Notes under the pieces: generated by a model | The model's database searches: none | What the model was told of the DNA's origin: nothing | What the model saw: the letters and a program-made list of their open reading frames with translations, nothing else | Shown: positions 11,301 to 23,643 of the stretch, one piece after another | Numbering within the stretch: position 1 is the stretch's first letter | Layout of the letters: every line of letters starts with the position of its first letter | Position numbers and translations under genes: made by a program | Source: Rhyacichthys aspro | Taxonomy: Eukaryota > Chordata > Actinopteri > Gobiiformes > Rhyacichthyidae | Direction: 5' to 3' | Length of the DNA stretch: 64,000 bases | Assembly: GCA_036850595.1 (NCBI GenBank) | Contig: CM072159.1 | Coordinates: 5,483,978 to 5,547,977 of the forward strand

Positions 11301-14229
11301 GGGTACAAAACATAACACAGACACCCATCTAATGAGAAAATGTGGAAAAATTACTGATCTGGGGCAAAAAGTGCATCAGGTGTAACCACAATATTTTGAG
11401 AATTCATTTTATGTATGTATGTGGGAGTTAGAGAAACAAACTAATAAGTGGAGAATAACCACAAATGGATTTGCCCAATTTAGCACTAAACTGAGAATTG
11501 GATAAAGGGACAAATATTTCATAGGTGTAACCAAGGGGACAACATATGTGTCTTCAGCATGCCAGACGACCTTGAGCTTTAGCTTGACCATGACCATAAT
11601 TTAACATTTATTTTATTTTATTTTTCTCACAAGAAAGTATTAAAAAAATTGTTACACAGGAGAGAAGTCAGCACATTGTACTCACATTTTTGGTGTGGAA
11701 GAGACAGTGGTAACAAATATATTTCACAGAAGACAAAGTGTGTATACACAACAGAGTAGTCAAGCTTCATCACTGACTTAACTCAGCCTCATTAAAAATC
11801 TTTGCACGGCGCACAGAAGAGACACTCTCCAGTGTTTTATGCACCACAATGTCTCTGAAATGAGCAATAACCTTTAGTGTTGATAAATATAACTGCAGCC
11901 AGGCCACAGTAGGGTTACAGGATTGTGTTTCTACGTGTGACAGGGTCAGCCAGGGGAATCCCACCTCATTATACCTGTTTGCTTGTTTGTCTCATAGGCC
12001 AAGGTGCACTGGGTATAAACTGCATAATGAATTTAAAGAAATGTTGCGACATTTGACTTTTCTAATTTTGTAGCAAGAAAAAACAACTGATGAAAATGGA
12101 TTTTCATCAACTCTGAGTATGGACCTCATAGTATAACACAATACAGAACAAGACATGACAAGAGACTTTTCTCATATTAATTGTAAAGCATCTTTGGTAC
12201 CATTCTCAACAGCGGTGCGTGCTGGATGTTGTTAAATGTGTTCAGATTGGATTGCACTTCCTACATCCATGTATTTCTTTACATGAGGTACTTTTATATA
12301 CCTTTGGCAGATTTTCAAGATGTTTGTATCAGTTCTTAGCAAAACTCTGAATTCTGACTGTGGCTCATTACTTGGACCAAAGAGTTTTTGAACCCAAAAG
12401 CAACGGCACATGACCTCTCCATGTGATACTAAGTGCTACTGATATTCACCGAACATGTTCCTGGATACCAAGTGCAACAGAATGACCTTTTTCAAAGTGT
12501 TCCTGTGAAAAAAATCAGTTGTGAGACATCAAGATACATTTCTACAATGCATCAAGTTCTAAATCGTTTCATTTGCCATGTCCTGAAACAACATAATTGT
12601 AAACAGACAGTATATGCTGACTCATAGTAGAAGCTGACAAATTATAAAGTATATAAAGCTTATTAGACACTTTCTGATAATTTCTTGTATCTATAATTGG
12701 ATTTGAAAGTTTGTGTTCATTAATGATATTCGATACATAAAAGTTCTGAGTGAGTGAGTGAGTTTTGTCCAGTTTTGTAACAAACTAATTAGCCAAAATG
12801 ACCTTGTTTGTTCAGTCAATCCTGGGAGTTGATGTTATCATAATTTGATGTGTTTTAACCAAAAAGGATAATAACACATTTGTTGGCAGTGCTGCATTAA
12901 TAATGCTGTGAAATTCCAAGCCTGACTTTACTTAAGAATAAGTTGTAACAGTAAATCTGTTTGTAATGTCCATAAAGTTCAATACTTTTGTTGGCTAGTG
13001 CAGAATGTTTACTGTGGCTGTTCGACCTGATAATACATTTTATCTGAACATTTATTAAGTGCAGGAAAACTGGCAGAAGAAAGCAAAGCCAGTAAATGTT
13101 CTTTCAGTAACAGGCCTAAAGAAGATAAGGAGAGATGGAGGAAGATGGGAAGGACAAACAGGGAAAGGATGGACATGGAAAATCCTTTCTTGGAAGAATG
13201 ATCCTTCTGAGTCAGATCCTGAGAAACCAGAACTCAGAGTCCTTGGACGTCTTTAACAATAGACTATCATTTTAGATACACATTAATTAGACTTAATATT
13301 GTGAAGTTTAATATGGGTTAGTGCTTTTGTAATAAATTTAGTTTATTGTCTTAAGTGGTTACACTATATAATAATAATAAATCTAATAATAAAATCTAAA
13401 ATAGAACATGCATTTTTATAGCACATTAATTATACATCAATTGCAAATATATACCATGGAAGTAATTGAATTTAGTCCCACTACTTTTTAATTTAATTAA
13501 TGTATTGTTTAATTTAAAAAAAAATATATATATTTTTTTTTTTACTATTTTCTGTTAAGTTTTCTCATTTTCTCTGTTTTAATTTGTCTGACATGATTCA
13601 CAGTTCTGGGTGATACACATTAGTGAACTTGAGCCAAACATGCATGCATGTTCACCAAATAATGACTAATTCAAACCACATCGACTCATGGTTCTGCCAA
13701 AACAATTTCACTGTAGGTTATCCTCTTTCATCATTTATTCAAATTAGGAACACACCAACCAAGCTGTGGTGAGTGGTTCTTTATTTGAACCAAGTGGGTT
13801 GGTTACTCTGAGTCACAACTGGCAAGTATTAACGTCAAGTATATTTTTATTTTTAATCCCTTTATGTTTGGCTAATTCCATTCACTGTGGTTATAATGCC
13901 CACAGATGTACAGTGTACAGAGCAAATCCAACCCAGGCATTTCATTTAAGAGCATATTACACAATAACTTTCTTACTGAATTTGGTGAGTCAAATTAAAA
14001 AAAAAATTATGAAAGAAATGAAGAAATGAATCATTATGTAACAGGGCTTTTGACCAATAACCATGACGGCTCAAAATTAGAAATAACAAAACCTGCACTG
14101 ACCAAACCAGGCAATGTCTAGTAGATTTGACAAATGTTTCAAACATTGGAAAACCAGCGCCAACTTTTAAATTTCTCATAAATAAACTCTTCTTCTTTGA
14201 TTAGAAATAAATAAACTCAGACTATGCAG
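11301..14229. other. Noncoding, low GC, one odd purine-rich frame
   Basis: AT-rich with a GTGA run at 12750-12762 and an A/T symmetric tract at 13513-13545 that could fold on itself. A purine-rich 65-codon frame at 13059-13256 follows a plausible splice acceptor (reported as a finding). Nothing else supported. Confidence 0.45.
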
Positions 14230-14960
14230 GTCTCCCTCGTGCTCCCTTGGTTCTATCCAGGCACTTCCTCCCTGCCCATGGTGGATGTAAGGATGGAGTG
14301 AATAGTACTCCACCTCATGCCTTCAGCAGCTGGGAAATGCTCCTGCCACACACAAATGGTATCCCAGGACAATCAGTCGAAAATGAATGAATGAGTGAGC
14401 TCGGAGAGTTGGCGAGCATGGACAGTTCCTCTCTGCAGAATAAATGAATGAGAGTAAACTGTTAATTAAATGCACTGCATCAGAGTGTAGCGCTAAGATT
14501 GACCGACCCGTATATCAACCATCTGCTTCACACACATCCTTTTGGGACATAATGAGCTCAAACTTTTTCACCCCAGACTGATGGTTAGCCTCTTTAATCA
14601 GTCCAGCAGCCCCTGTGGATTTTCAAACCGGGAGTCTTTGTAATGCTCGATAGAACTATTTGCTATTGTGTACATTCGATCTGCAGTCTGCTGCTGCTTA
14701 CTGTGCAATGTCTACACCAGGCCTAATCTGAGACCTTGCACACTGTGACATTGTTCACACACTCTGCTCTACTCTCAGCTGTTTATAATTTATTTCAAGC
14801 TCCTTATTCTTTTCACTTTGGCACACTGGACCATGACCTGAGCAGACAGCACGCTCTTTAATCACTGCAGCCGTGCAGTACGCCTGACGCTCGGTTGAAC
14901 TCTAAAGAAACTTTGAGTTTCCTTAATTAACCTCCTCCACTTTTCCAAATCACTACCTGC
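14230..14960. other. CNE-like block of higher complexity
   Basis: This 700-bp stretch differs from its surroundings: balanced base composition, no simple repeats apart from gaatgaatgagtgag at about 14383-14400 and again near 14443, and many homeodomain-type TAAT/ATTA words (for example taattaa at 14462 and 14924). No open frame. Such texture is what conserved noncoding enhancers look like, but conservation cannot be read from one sequence. Confidence 0.25.
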
Positions 14961-15181
14961 CATTCCTGTATTCAGTATTGCCCATACAGAAATGTATAAT
15001 ATTTAAGGCTCTATGATAAAAATAAACAATTAACTGGGGCATCTATGAGCTCTACAATGATCTGGTGACCTGTCCACTTTCTCTGACTCACACCAAAATG
15101 TTAGGCAAAGGGCAAGTAAAATGATTGGAAAGATGTTTAATTTCTATTTAGTCACACCAGTTAGTTCTAAGGTTGGTTTGC

Positions 15182-15208
15182 AAAAAAAAAAAAAAAAAAA
15201 AAAAAAAA
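15182..15208 (+). repeat. Poly-A tract (about 27 nt)
   Basis: Uninterrupted A run preceded by ggtttgc. It could be the tail of a decayed retroelement or a free microsatellite. The 100 bases upstream show no LINE or SINE features that I recognise. Confidence 0.8.
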
Positions 15209-15289
15209 GAAGATAAGAAAATCATAACCCTTTTCCAGTTTTTGCTCTCAAATGAACACGGTGTAACTTTCCTAAACACCATTTACAAC

Positions 15290-15480
15290 AGAGGTGTCCC
15301 GCTGATTTTATTTTAGGGGCCACATACAGCCCAATTGGATCTCAAGTAGACCAAAATAAAATAACAGCATAATAATCTACCAATAATGACAACTACATTT
15401 TTTCCCCTTTGTTATAGTGCAATGAACTACAATTACATTATAATGTCAATGCTCTCATCAATCGCAACCAGAAAAGGCTA
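15290..15480 (+). mobile_element. hAT-type non-autonomous element tip
   Basis: Starts with agaggtgtcc and runs through ggggccacatacagcccaat, atctcaagtag and ataacagcataataa. These strings mark a very common fish repeat usually placed among hAT-like non-autonomous elements. Only one end is clear; the other terminal repeat was not found, so the right boundary is a guess. No coding capacity. Confidence 0.55.
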
Positions 15481-15559
15481 AAGCCTGTCGCTCAAGGCAC
15501 ATGATTTCTGCAGCCCAAGTGAGCTAATTAGGAATAGCTGTTACTTCTATTTAAAAATT

Positions 15560-15700
15560 ACAGGTGGCTTACCTGGTAGAGCACAAATAACCAGGTTTGA
15601 CACCCTGATCTACATGCTGCTGGTGATCCTCACTGTCTCAAACACACTGGGCTGGTAGCGGCCAGTGAGCTTTACAGCAGCAGCAAAATGAAGTCAGAGA
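15560..15700 (+). repeat. Decayed tRNA-derived SINE
   Basis: An A-box-like string tggcttacctggtagagcac (15565-15584) is followed after a short gap by a B-box-like string ggtttgacaccc (15594-15605), as in RNA polymerase III internal promoters. The spacing between boxes is shorter than in a functional tRNA, and no cloverleaf can be drawn, so this is a SINE head or tRNA pseudogene. The downstream part (to about 15700) is unlike any tRNA and may be the SINE body. Confidence 0.45.
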
Positions 15701-18700
15701 GTGTTTGGATTACACAATAAAGTTAGATTATTTTTTGATGTGGATATGTCTGTGCAAGTGTCCAGCCTTACAGTCCAGTACACAAGGTTACTCAGGAAGC
15801 AGTGTTTGTGGCCAAATCCAGCTGCCATTACAATAAAGAGGCTTAATCACTTCACTTACAGTCATCTTATTATGCTTATATGAAGTAAAAAAAAAAAAGT
15901 TGTCACATCTTATCATGCACATACTTGCCAGTACTGCCACACTGATGATCTGACCATGGTCACAAGAAATCCATCACCTTCAGCAGTAGAAGATGAATTT
16001 TAGTGAGTCTGTAACAAATCTCAAGATCCATCTGCTGTGGAAAAAAGTAAAGTTGCTTTAATCAAATGAATACAAACAATGAAAGCACCACTTTAGCTTA
16101 AGTGCCACTGACAAAATAGGGCAGAGGGGTTAAACTCTCTCCCCTCTGTCTTCTACTAGTACGACATTTAAATAGTGCCCTGTCCAATAATCAAACTCAG
16201 AATCTTGCTGTTTAACAGTAAACTTCCACTAATTCCCACTGTAGGGTAAGTTAATTAAGGCACTACAAAGCATTAGGCCAAGAATTGTATTAACCTGTCT
16301 GACAACAAATAATTCCCAACAATCAGTAAAGCAGTCAATATTGATCAGTTTTACATGTGCTCTGGTGCACTCACCATTTGATTATTCAAAGTTATGGATT
16401 TTTCAATGAAAACAGATGCTCCCATGAAGCATTCAAAACAAATGTCAGATTAAATGTTGTCTGAATTTTGTTATGGCCTATTTAACAAAATGAAACACGT
16501 GGGACTAACATGGGGACAGCACTTCAACGCAGATTATATTTATTTACCGAGCTACATTAAATCATAGTTCACACAATCACACATTTTCTGCCTATATGTC
16601 TCCTGCTGTCCTCTCCTCCTCCCACTGTCACCCCCCACCCCCACCCCGACTGTCCACCGTGAGATGGCAATTACTACTGTGTGGACACGCTCTCACTGCG
16701 AAGACCTTTCCTGTCCTGCAGCATCTGTCTCTCAGCCCGTGGTGCTCCCTTGTCTCCTTCTGTCTGCGTGTTGCTGTCCTGCCCTGTTTCACTCTACACC
16801 TCCGTCTTTCTCCCGCTGTCTCGCTCACTTAACACATCAATGCTCATGGGTGTCTCTTTCTCCTTTTGTCCCCAAACAAGTTTTCCTTCTGCTCCTTTTT
16901 CATTCTCTTTTTTTTTGTGTGTCTTTTCCAAGCTGTTGTTGAATCCAATAAAACTGAAGTCCAGAATCGTAGTTAACAGTGGACACATACAAATTGCAGC
17001 CCAGTGCATTCAGTTTAACACAGCATTGTCTGGTCACTGACCTGTTTGTACCTTGGGATGTTATACACCCCAGTTTACCCAGGCCTACCTAAATAAGGAG
17101 TTACACTCATAGAAAAAAAGTAAGGTTTCACTTCTTTTATTGTTAGGATTGGTTGCTAAAAGTCTTGTAAGTTTATATGACAAACAAAAGGTTGAGAATA
17201 TAAGAATATTACTTCTGCTTGCCTCCAGTCCAGGTGTAACAAGATTTAGATCGGAAAAAGTTGAATGAAACGCTTATAGGAAGGCCGTATGTATTGTGAG
17301 AACGGTTAAAACTTTGCAACTTTAAATGCATGATATTTCATCTGAAAGGTTTGATCTAGTTCTCATAGTGCAGGAATATTTGAGTGTGATTTACAAAGTG
17401 CACCTTAGGAAGAAAGCTAAACATTGTATTCAACTAACATGACTTTACAAGATTACAACATGGGTTTGTGACTGGCCTGATGAGAAATATTAGTCTGAGT
17501 AGGCCCTCTGAAGACATGCTGTGGGATCTGTAAGGTCCTGGAAGTCTGAAAGTTGCCAGATGGTTTGTTTGACATGTCCCACAGATCACCAGCTTTTTTT
17601 CGTGACCAATGCAGACCAGGAATAACCCACTAGGATAACTAGGAGAACTCTTTCTCTACCTTGGCTTTGAAGAAAAATGTTCTCCTGCTGCTTAATATGA
17701 CCCTTCAACTGACATTGTTAACCAATCAATACCTCCCATCACTTGTCATGTCATAATGTTATGGCTGATGAAAACACACTGTGCTGTTCAGAGGTCTGCT
17801 GTTGGGGTTGTTTTGTGTCTCTTCCAAATTCCCGCAGGATGATTGAAGCTGTTCAGTGAGTCTCTGAGATAACTGATAAGTCAGCAGCTGTACTTCCGAC
17901 TGGTGTCTTTATGACGTAAAAACAGCTTTATTTGTGCTCTTTAGCGGTATGGGAGGTTATATAGGGACAGTCCATAGATCTGTGGAAGTGTCAGCTCTAT
18001 CAGCATGTGTGTGTCTTCGTGATTGTGAATGTGCTGTGGAAGGGGGCCAAGCTACTTGGCAAGATTGTGTTCAGTGTCAGCTTTTATTGGAAATCACGCA
18101 GTGTGGAGAAAGCACTGCTTTTAGTAGCTCTTATTAAGTGTGGATATAAAACACAGTGTGAAGTGGCTCAAGCAAGGCTCTTTTGATATCCTGGTCATGT
18201 GGCTGAAGAAAATGTAGCCATTTAGGTGAGAAAGTAGGGAAGTGTTTTTATTGCCTAAAATGCACTGACCAATAAATATATTTATGTGGATTTTATGGGA
18301 ATTAAAGAGAGATCCAGAGGCCTTACATTGTGGAAATTAATTCCGGTACTAAATCCTACATTTGGCACAATTGAAAGAACAAGCAATGTTTTATCAAATT
18401 TTCTCAGTCCAAAAAAAAAATAAAATAATTGCTTTACTATGATGTACTCACACTGAATAAAACTTAAATGTTATAAAATAAAAAGCTTACAACACATTTA
18501 TTCATTCAGACTGTATGACTTTGTTTGTTTCATCCTGTTTTGTTTGTTATGCAGTCACTTGTTATTATTAAAACATTTTAGCCATTACATTCCCTTGACA
18601 ACAGTGTCTCTCACAGAAAAAAGTTGAAAACAGAAGTTGCTTTCCTTCCTCTATCAGTTGTGAACCAAGTGTATGACTTTTTAATAGGGCTTCTGGGCAG

Positions 18701-19692
18701 GTTTCCGGGAAAACCAACCCACCCCCCGGAAAAAAAAGGAAACAAGTTTATCACAGGGAGACAGATAACTTCACATTTCATTCAGATCAAATGGTTAACC
18801 TCATTATACTGTTGCATGTAATTGTGAGTGTATAGTTATTTTTGGAGTGTAAAAACCTAGAATCAAACACAAAAATTTCCCAGACTGCACCACTGCACCT
18901 TTACATGGTATCATTCTCACAAATTCATGTTTTATACATGTTAAGTTCGATAGGGAGGAAAGGATCATACAGTTTTCAGTTAGGCTCTACATTTACTACT
19001 GAAAAGGCATCATTCTCTTTGAGTTGCTGATTCTTGGTTTTTCTTGATTGGTGTTTGCACCAATAATTTAAAAGGGATTCTTACCATTGTAATGGAATGT
19101 TTTACCTGCACAACAAAGAAAAGAAAAGAAAAAAATAAATAAATAAAAATATGTACTGTCAATTTGCTGGCTGTGTATGTGAGACACCTTCATCGTGTTC
19201 ATGGACTACATGTTATATTGATTCTTTTATAAGCAGCATATATCACTTCAATCACTGCCTATGAATGATACATTGAACAGTACAGTGTTATAGTAGATTA
19301 TCACTGCTATCACTGACTGTACTGCCACTCTCATATGGACAGAAAGTAGGAAAAAGATCATTATACTAGCCATAACCAAACCTTGATTCAACTTGTTCCT
19401 GCTGATATCCAATAATACAAGTTGTGGTTCACTGTGTTGCCTCTCACTTCAAATTAGTGTACCATATCCAATAACGAAGAGCCTGAAGCTTAGCACTGCG
19501 CAGCATTACCAGAGTGTCAGGGAGATCTTGCAGAATGAATCCAACTAAATGGACCATATTTTCCTTGCATCTTAAATGATTAACATTACATTCAGTAATG
19601 TGTCAGTATCACTGTTTTCATTCCTTTGACCACATTTTGTTTGTTCTGCAGAGTTGCCTTTAATTTGTGTTTCTAATCATGGCAGCATGATC
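15701..19692. other. Noncoding, with a pyrimidine-rich patch
   Basis: Pyrimidine-rich DNA at 16600-16930 (many ccccc, ctctc, ttttc words) creates several overlapping short frames on both strands that I treat as compositional. A short A run lies near 15889. An AAAGA/AAAT simple tract occurs at 19118-19148. No gene or RNA supported. Confidence 0.5.
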
Positions 19693-20050
19693 TTAAAGTG
19701 GCACTGTGTAACTCTATGCCAGTAATGGCCGCAGATCCCTCTGTGTACTGTCAGTAGGGCCATATTTGTTTAGAAGTACAGACTATCCAAGCTGGCACGT
19801 TCAGAAGAAATAATATGTGATTATGAAATGGTTGGTTAATTTTAGTGTATTTTGTCCAAACGACTGGGGTCCAATGTATTGGTCTGTTTTATTTATTATA
19901 CACATAGTGTGGTAGAGCATGCAGTCATGCACTCTCTGAAAGAAAGTTACATTGGAGGTTTCTGTCTAGCTGAGGGTACTTTGCCAGTGAACCAAAATGA
20001 CTTTGAGAGTATATATTTTTGGGCTTAAAGTTACACAGTGCTACTTTAAC
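19693..20050. mobile_element. TTAA-flanked MITE, about 356 bp
   Basis: The left end reads ttaaagtggcactgtgtaact and the right end, read on the other strand, reads ttaaagtagcactgtgtaac. The termini therefore form an inverted repeat of about 20 bp with one mismatch, and both begin with TTAA. TTAA is the target-site duplication of piggyBac-type transposases, so a piggyBac-mobilised non-autonomous element is the best guess. There is no internal frame. A related fragment sharing agtagggccat-tttgttt lies near 26880. Confidence 0.75.
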
Positions 20051-21944
20051 CTCACAAAACCAAAAGCTTGTCTGCATAACTAGCAGTTCCAAAAACAAAA
20101 ACAATTCCTGTTCCTACAATTGCCCCAAAGAGGACAAACTAAGCACTGCAGGAGGAGAAGCACACATTCATGTTTCTCTTTCCAATTTTTAAGGTGGACT
20201 TACAATCAGAGCTATTGCCTTGATTATATGGACTACAGATGGGCTCTGCAGGGCACCATCATTTCTCATATGCTCTAACAAGAAGGATTGTGAAGTTAAT
20301 AGTGTGACAACCCCAGAGCAGGCTGGATTTTGTCATAGTAATAGTAAAATAGTAAAATAAGAGACATCAGAGACAAAGGGTTTCAGTTGGATTTTGCAGA
20401 AGCTTGTGCAGAAAGTACCTGCTAGGTTGTGTCAATGTTGGTCAAAATATCTTTCATTTTATTTGGCATATTTTATATGTACATTATCCTCTTGCCATCT
20501 TTTACCAGTTAAACCAAAGCTGACTGTCAATGATACAGTTGAATAACAACAACCTTTCCAGTGCAGAAGCCCGAGAAAGGGAGCAGACTATTCAGCATGT
20601 TTTGAACTTAGTGCTGGAAACTGTACTAAACGTCAGATAAATTCATCATATTGCATCTTCATCAGATAATGATTAGAGCTCTAAATGTTACCCATTATTA
20701 CATCAGATGGATTGGACATACAGTATATGTGCATGGATGTGTATCTACAAAATGCTACACAAACCCATGCAGAGAATAAAAGACACATGCTTTTACTGTG
20801 TGTTGGAATAGCAGCCATCTGTGTGTGTTGGTGTGTGTTGGAGGGGGTTAGACGGCTGGGGACGCCACAGGACATGAGGGAGCTGTTTGATGTCATCAGC
20901 ATGTGTCCTTTCCACTTACCCTTGGCTCTAATCTATGTGCAGCGCTGTTCAGGCCGCTCATTAGTTACTGGTAACTCTCTTTACTGTAATGTCAGCCTCC
21001 AGAGGCAAGGTTGACCCATGAACAGAATATCAATGTGAACAGGAAGATGGGCTAAAGGTGAGATTGTCAGAGATTCATCACTTCAAACCAATCGTGGAGT
21101 CTCCGATATGTGCACACATTGGACATAACATTTGTATGTATTTTAGTCAGTGCTTGTCATATTCATTCAGTATGTGCATAGTTTATACCATTATCTTAAT
21201 CGGAGGTTAAACTGTGTCAAAGGCTCATCATCCCTTTCTTCCTGAAAAAACAAACAAACAAATAGATGAGAGCCAATTTATTTAAACAATTTGCTGGTGC
21301 AAGGCTTCATCCATCTTCCATTCAATACTATAGATTGTGCTGCATGCTTCCACCTTCACCTTTACTGTTGCTTGCTGTTTTGGGGCTAATCTGCAGAATT
21401 ACCTCAGAGGACTATACTGAAAGATGTGCGAAAGGTTGTTTAAAGTTTGCTATTGCAACAATGGGGAAGAAAGGCCTCAGATATGGTGGAATATTTTTAT
21501 CATTTGCTCTCTTTCCTCTTTTGAGATGCAGAGTTACATTTTTATGAACAATGAATAATAACTGAATAGTCTCGAACAGGCATTTCTGACCCTGCAATTC
21601 TTGAGGTCACAACCATCTTTGTAAACCCAGTGTTTGACATTCAAGGGGGCTGTGTAATCACGCCCCAGTCAGGTGGAATGTGACCCTCCTCAACCTGCCA
21701 GATGGAACCCCCTCCATCTGTGCAATAGCAGGGGGCAAATGCACACAAATTGCATGCTGTTAGAAGAAAGAAAACTCAATCCCGGAAACAAATCATGCAC
21801 AAAAATGACTTAACCTTCCTAAAACATATGGCTACAGGCAAAAAAAACTCCAAAGCTGTTTGCATTATAGCAACAAACTGCAAGGAAACTGTAAAAATAC
21901 ATTTATGCCATAAGTGTAGCAAAACAACCATTAAATATAGTGTT
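20051..21944. other. Noncoding, includes a GC-richer block
   Basis: The stretch 20850-21010 is GC-richer than its surroundings, with few repeats, and could be a conserved element. The overlapping frames at 20681-21014 on both strands have no domain. Nothing else supported. Confidence 0.45.
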
Positions 21945-22165
21945 TAAGGTTGCCTTCACACCAGTCCTATTTGGTCTGCTTTAACTTCATTTTCTCAGAA
22001 AGGTAAGAGTGAATACGTTTGTTTGATGGTTTCCAAGTGAACCATGAAGTGGTCAGATTAAAGTTAGAATACAAAGTGGACCAAACAAAAAAAAGCAAAG
22101 GTAGAAAGTGAACCAAAGCTCTGGCAATAAAGAAAATCAAACATGCAGTGTGACCAGACCTGGAA
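21945..22165. repeat. Harbinger-like non-autonomous element, copy 2
   Basis: The left end contains ccttcacaccagtcctattt and ggtctgctttaactt, matching the start of the copy at 36362 (cattcacaccagccctattt). Internal GGACCAAA and gaaccaaagctctgg blocks match 11219-11300. A complete copy of this kind would have a mirrored right end; here the last recognisable block ends near 22165 at gtgaccagacc. No frame. Confidence 0.55.
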
Positions 22166-22420
22166 CAATTATAACGGCTAATCATCAATCACACTGAGTC
22201 TACCAAATACAGTTTAAATTTTTGATAATATCTCAATTGGTTACATACAACTGATATATTAAATTTACATTTCAGACAAAGATGGGAAATGATGGTTTAC
22301 CACGCCCTCCCAATCGTTTTCAGTATATATGTATTTACCATAAATTTCTTCTTCCCATTTTCAATGTCATTATGGCTAGTAGATGGTTTAGCCTAACTAC
22401 ACAAATATGAAAGCCATAAG

Positions 22421-22434
22421 CCCTATATATAGGG
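22421..22434. repeat. Perfect 14-nt palindrome beside Tc1 end
   Basis: The string ccctatatataggg is fully self-complementary and lies 28-40 bp from the left terminal repeat of the Tc1 element. Tc1 elements favour TA-rich, bendable targets, so the position may be meaningful, but chance is equally possible. Confidence 0.5.
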
Positions 22435-22639
22435 TATGTTTATAGTAGTATACTTGTATGATAGTGATAAAAAGTGATTGTCCCCTTCCTGATTTCTTAT
22501 TTTCTTGCAAATTTGTCATCCTTAAATGTTTCAGATCACCAGACAAACTTAAATATTAGATAAAAATAACTCAAGGAAACACAACCACCCCCAGCAGCAA
22601 AAACTGGAATCAAATATTTGAGATAACTGGCAATGAGTC

Positions 22640-23643
22640 TTTCACATCGCTGTGAAGAAAATTTGTCCCCCTCTTATTTGCAGAATTCTTTAAATTCAGC
22701 CACACTAGAGGGCTTTCCTGCATGACCTGCCTTTTAAAGTCCAGGCTACAGTTTCTCAATTAGATTCAAGACTGGACATGGACTAGGCCACTCCAAAACC
22801 TTCATTTACTTTTTTTTGAAGCCATTCAGAGGTGGACTTGCTGTTTTGTTTTGGATTTTTAGATTAGATTAAAATTTAGTGTCCCCAGTGGGGAAATTGT
22901 CTTGGGCATTGTTCTAAGTGTAAGAACCTAAGTGCGCTTCAGCTTGAGGTCGCGAACTGATGGACGGACATTCTCCTTCAGGATTTTTTGGACGAGAGCA
23001 GAATTCATGGTTCCATCAATCACAGCAAGTCGTCCAGGTCCTAAAGCAGCAAAGCAGTCCCAGACCATCACACTACCACCACAATATTTGACGGTTGGTA
23101 TGATGTTCTCTTTTCTGAAATGCTGTGTTGCCTTTACTCCAGATGTAATGGGACTCACACCTTCCAAAAAGTTCAACGTTTGTCTCATCAGTTCACAGAC
23201 TCTTTTTCCAAATGTCTTGAGGATCATTAAGATGTTTTTTGGCAAACGTGAAACGAGCCTTAATGTTCTTTTTGGTCAGTAGTGGTTTTCACCTTGGAAC
23301 TTCGCCATAAATGCCATTTTTGCCTCGTCTCTTTCTTATGGAGTCATGAACTCTGACCTTAACTGAGACAAGTGAGGCCTGCAGCTCTTTAGATGTTGCT
23401 GTGGGCTCTTGTTGACCTCTTGGATGAGTCATCGCTGCATTCTTGGGGTAACTTTGGTCGGCCGGCCACTCCTGGGAAGGTTCACCATGTTCTCCATTTG
23501 TTGATTATGGCTCTCACTGTGGCTGGATGGAGTCCCAAAGCGTTAGAAATGGCTCTGTAACCCTTTCAAGACGGATAGATGTCAATTACTTTGTTTCTCA
23601 TCTCTTCCTGAATTTCTTTGGATCGTGGCTTGATGTCTTGCAT
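22640..23643 (-). pseudogene. Tc1-type transposase pseudogene
   Basis: Transposase of the DDE Tc1/mariner class, which cuts and pastes the element at TA. On the minus strand the ATG at 23643 opens the helix-turn-helix region, with KEIQEEMRNKVIDIY followed by a stop and then KGYRAISNALGLHPATVRAI, matching the paired-like DNA-binding domain. The catalytic core is spread over more than one frame: the first Asp lies in a TDETN context (codon at 23187-23189). The next 100 residues are the best preserved, with GGSVMVWDCFAALGPGRL and TMNSALVQKILKENVRPSV (23100-22935). The second catalytic Asp region is disrupted by substitutions and an insertion at 22857-22905. The final Glu survives at 22755-22757 in a degraded WPS-P-LN-IE motif. 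Multiple stops and frameshifts: non-functional. Confidence 0.9.
22857..22905 (-). mobile_element. LINE 3' tail inserted in the transposase
   Basis: About 50 bp that have no counterpart in Tc1 transposases break the gene between its -aacaatg- and -atccaaaac- segments. On the minus strand the insert reads from gacaatttccccactgggga to a simple AATCT repeat tail. The gggg/cccc core resembles the L2/CR1-like tails at 36730 and 48617, which also end in a 5- or 6-base simple repeat. It is therefore most likely a severely 5'-truncated LINE or a SINE using the same tail. Confidence 0.6.

Noticed and set aside
15560..15640. Functional tRNA gene
   Set aside because: The A-to-B box spacing is too short and no acceptor stem pairs.
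16596..17040. Four overlapping frames on both strands
   Set aside because: All arise from a pyrimidine-rich patch that is low in stop codons.
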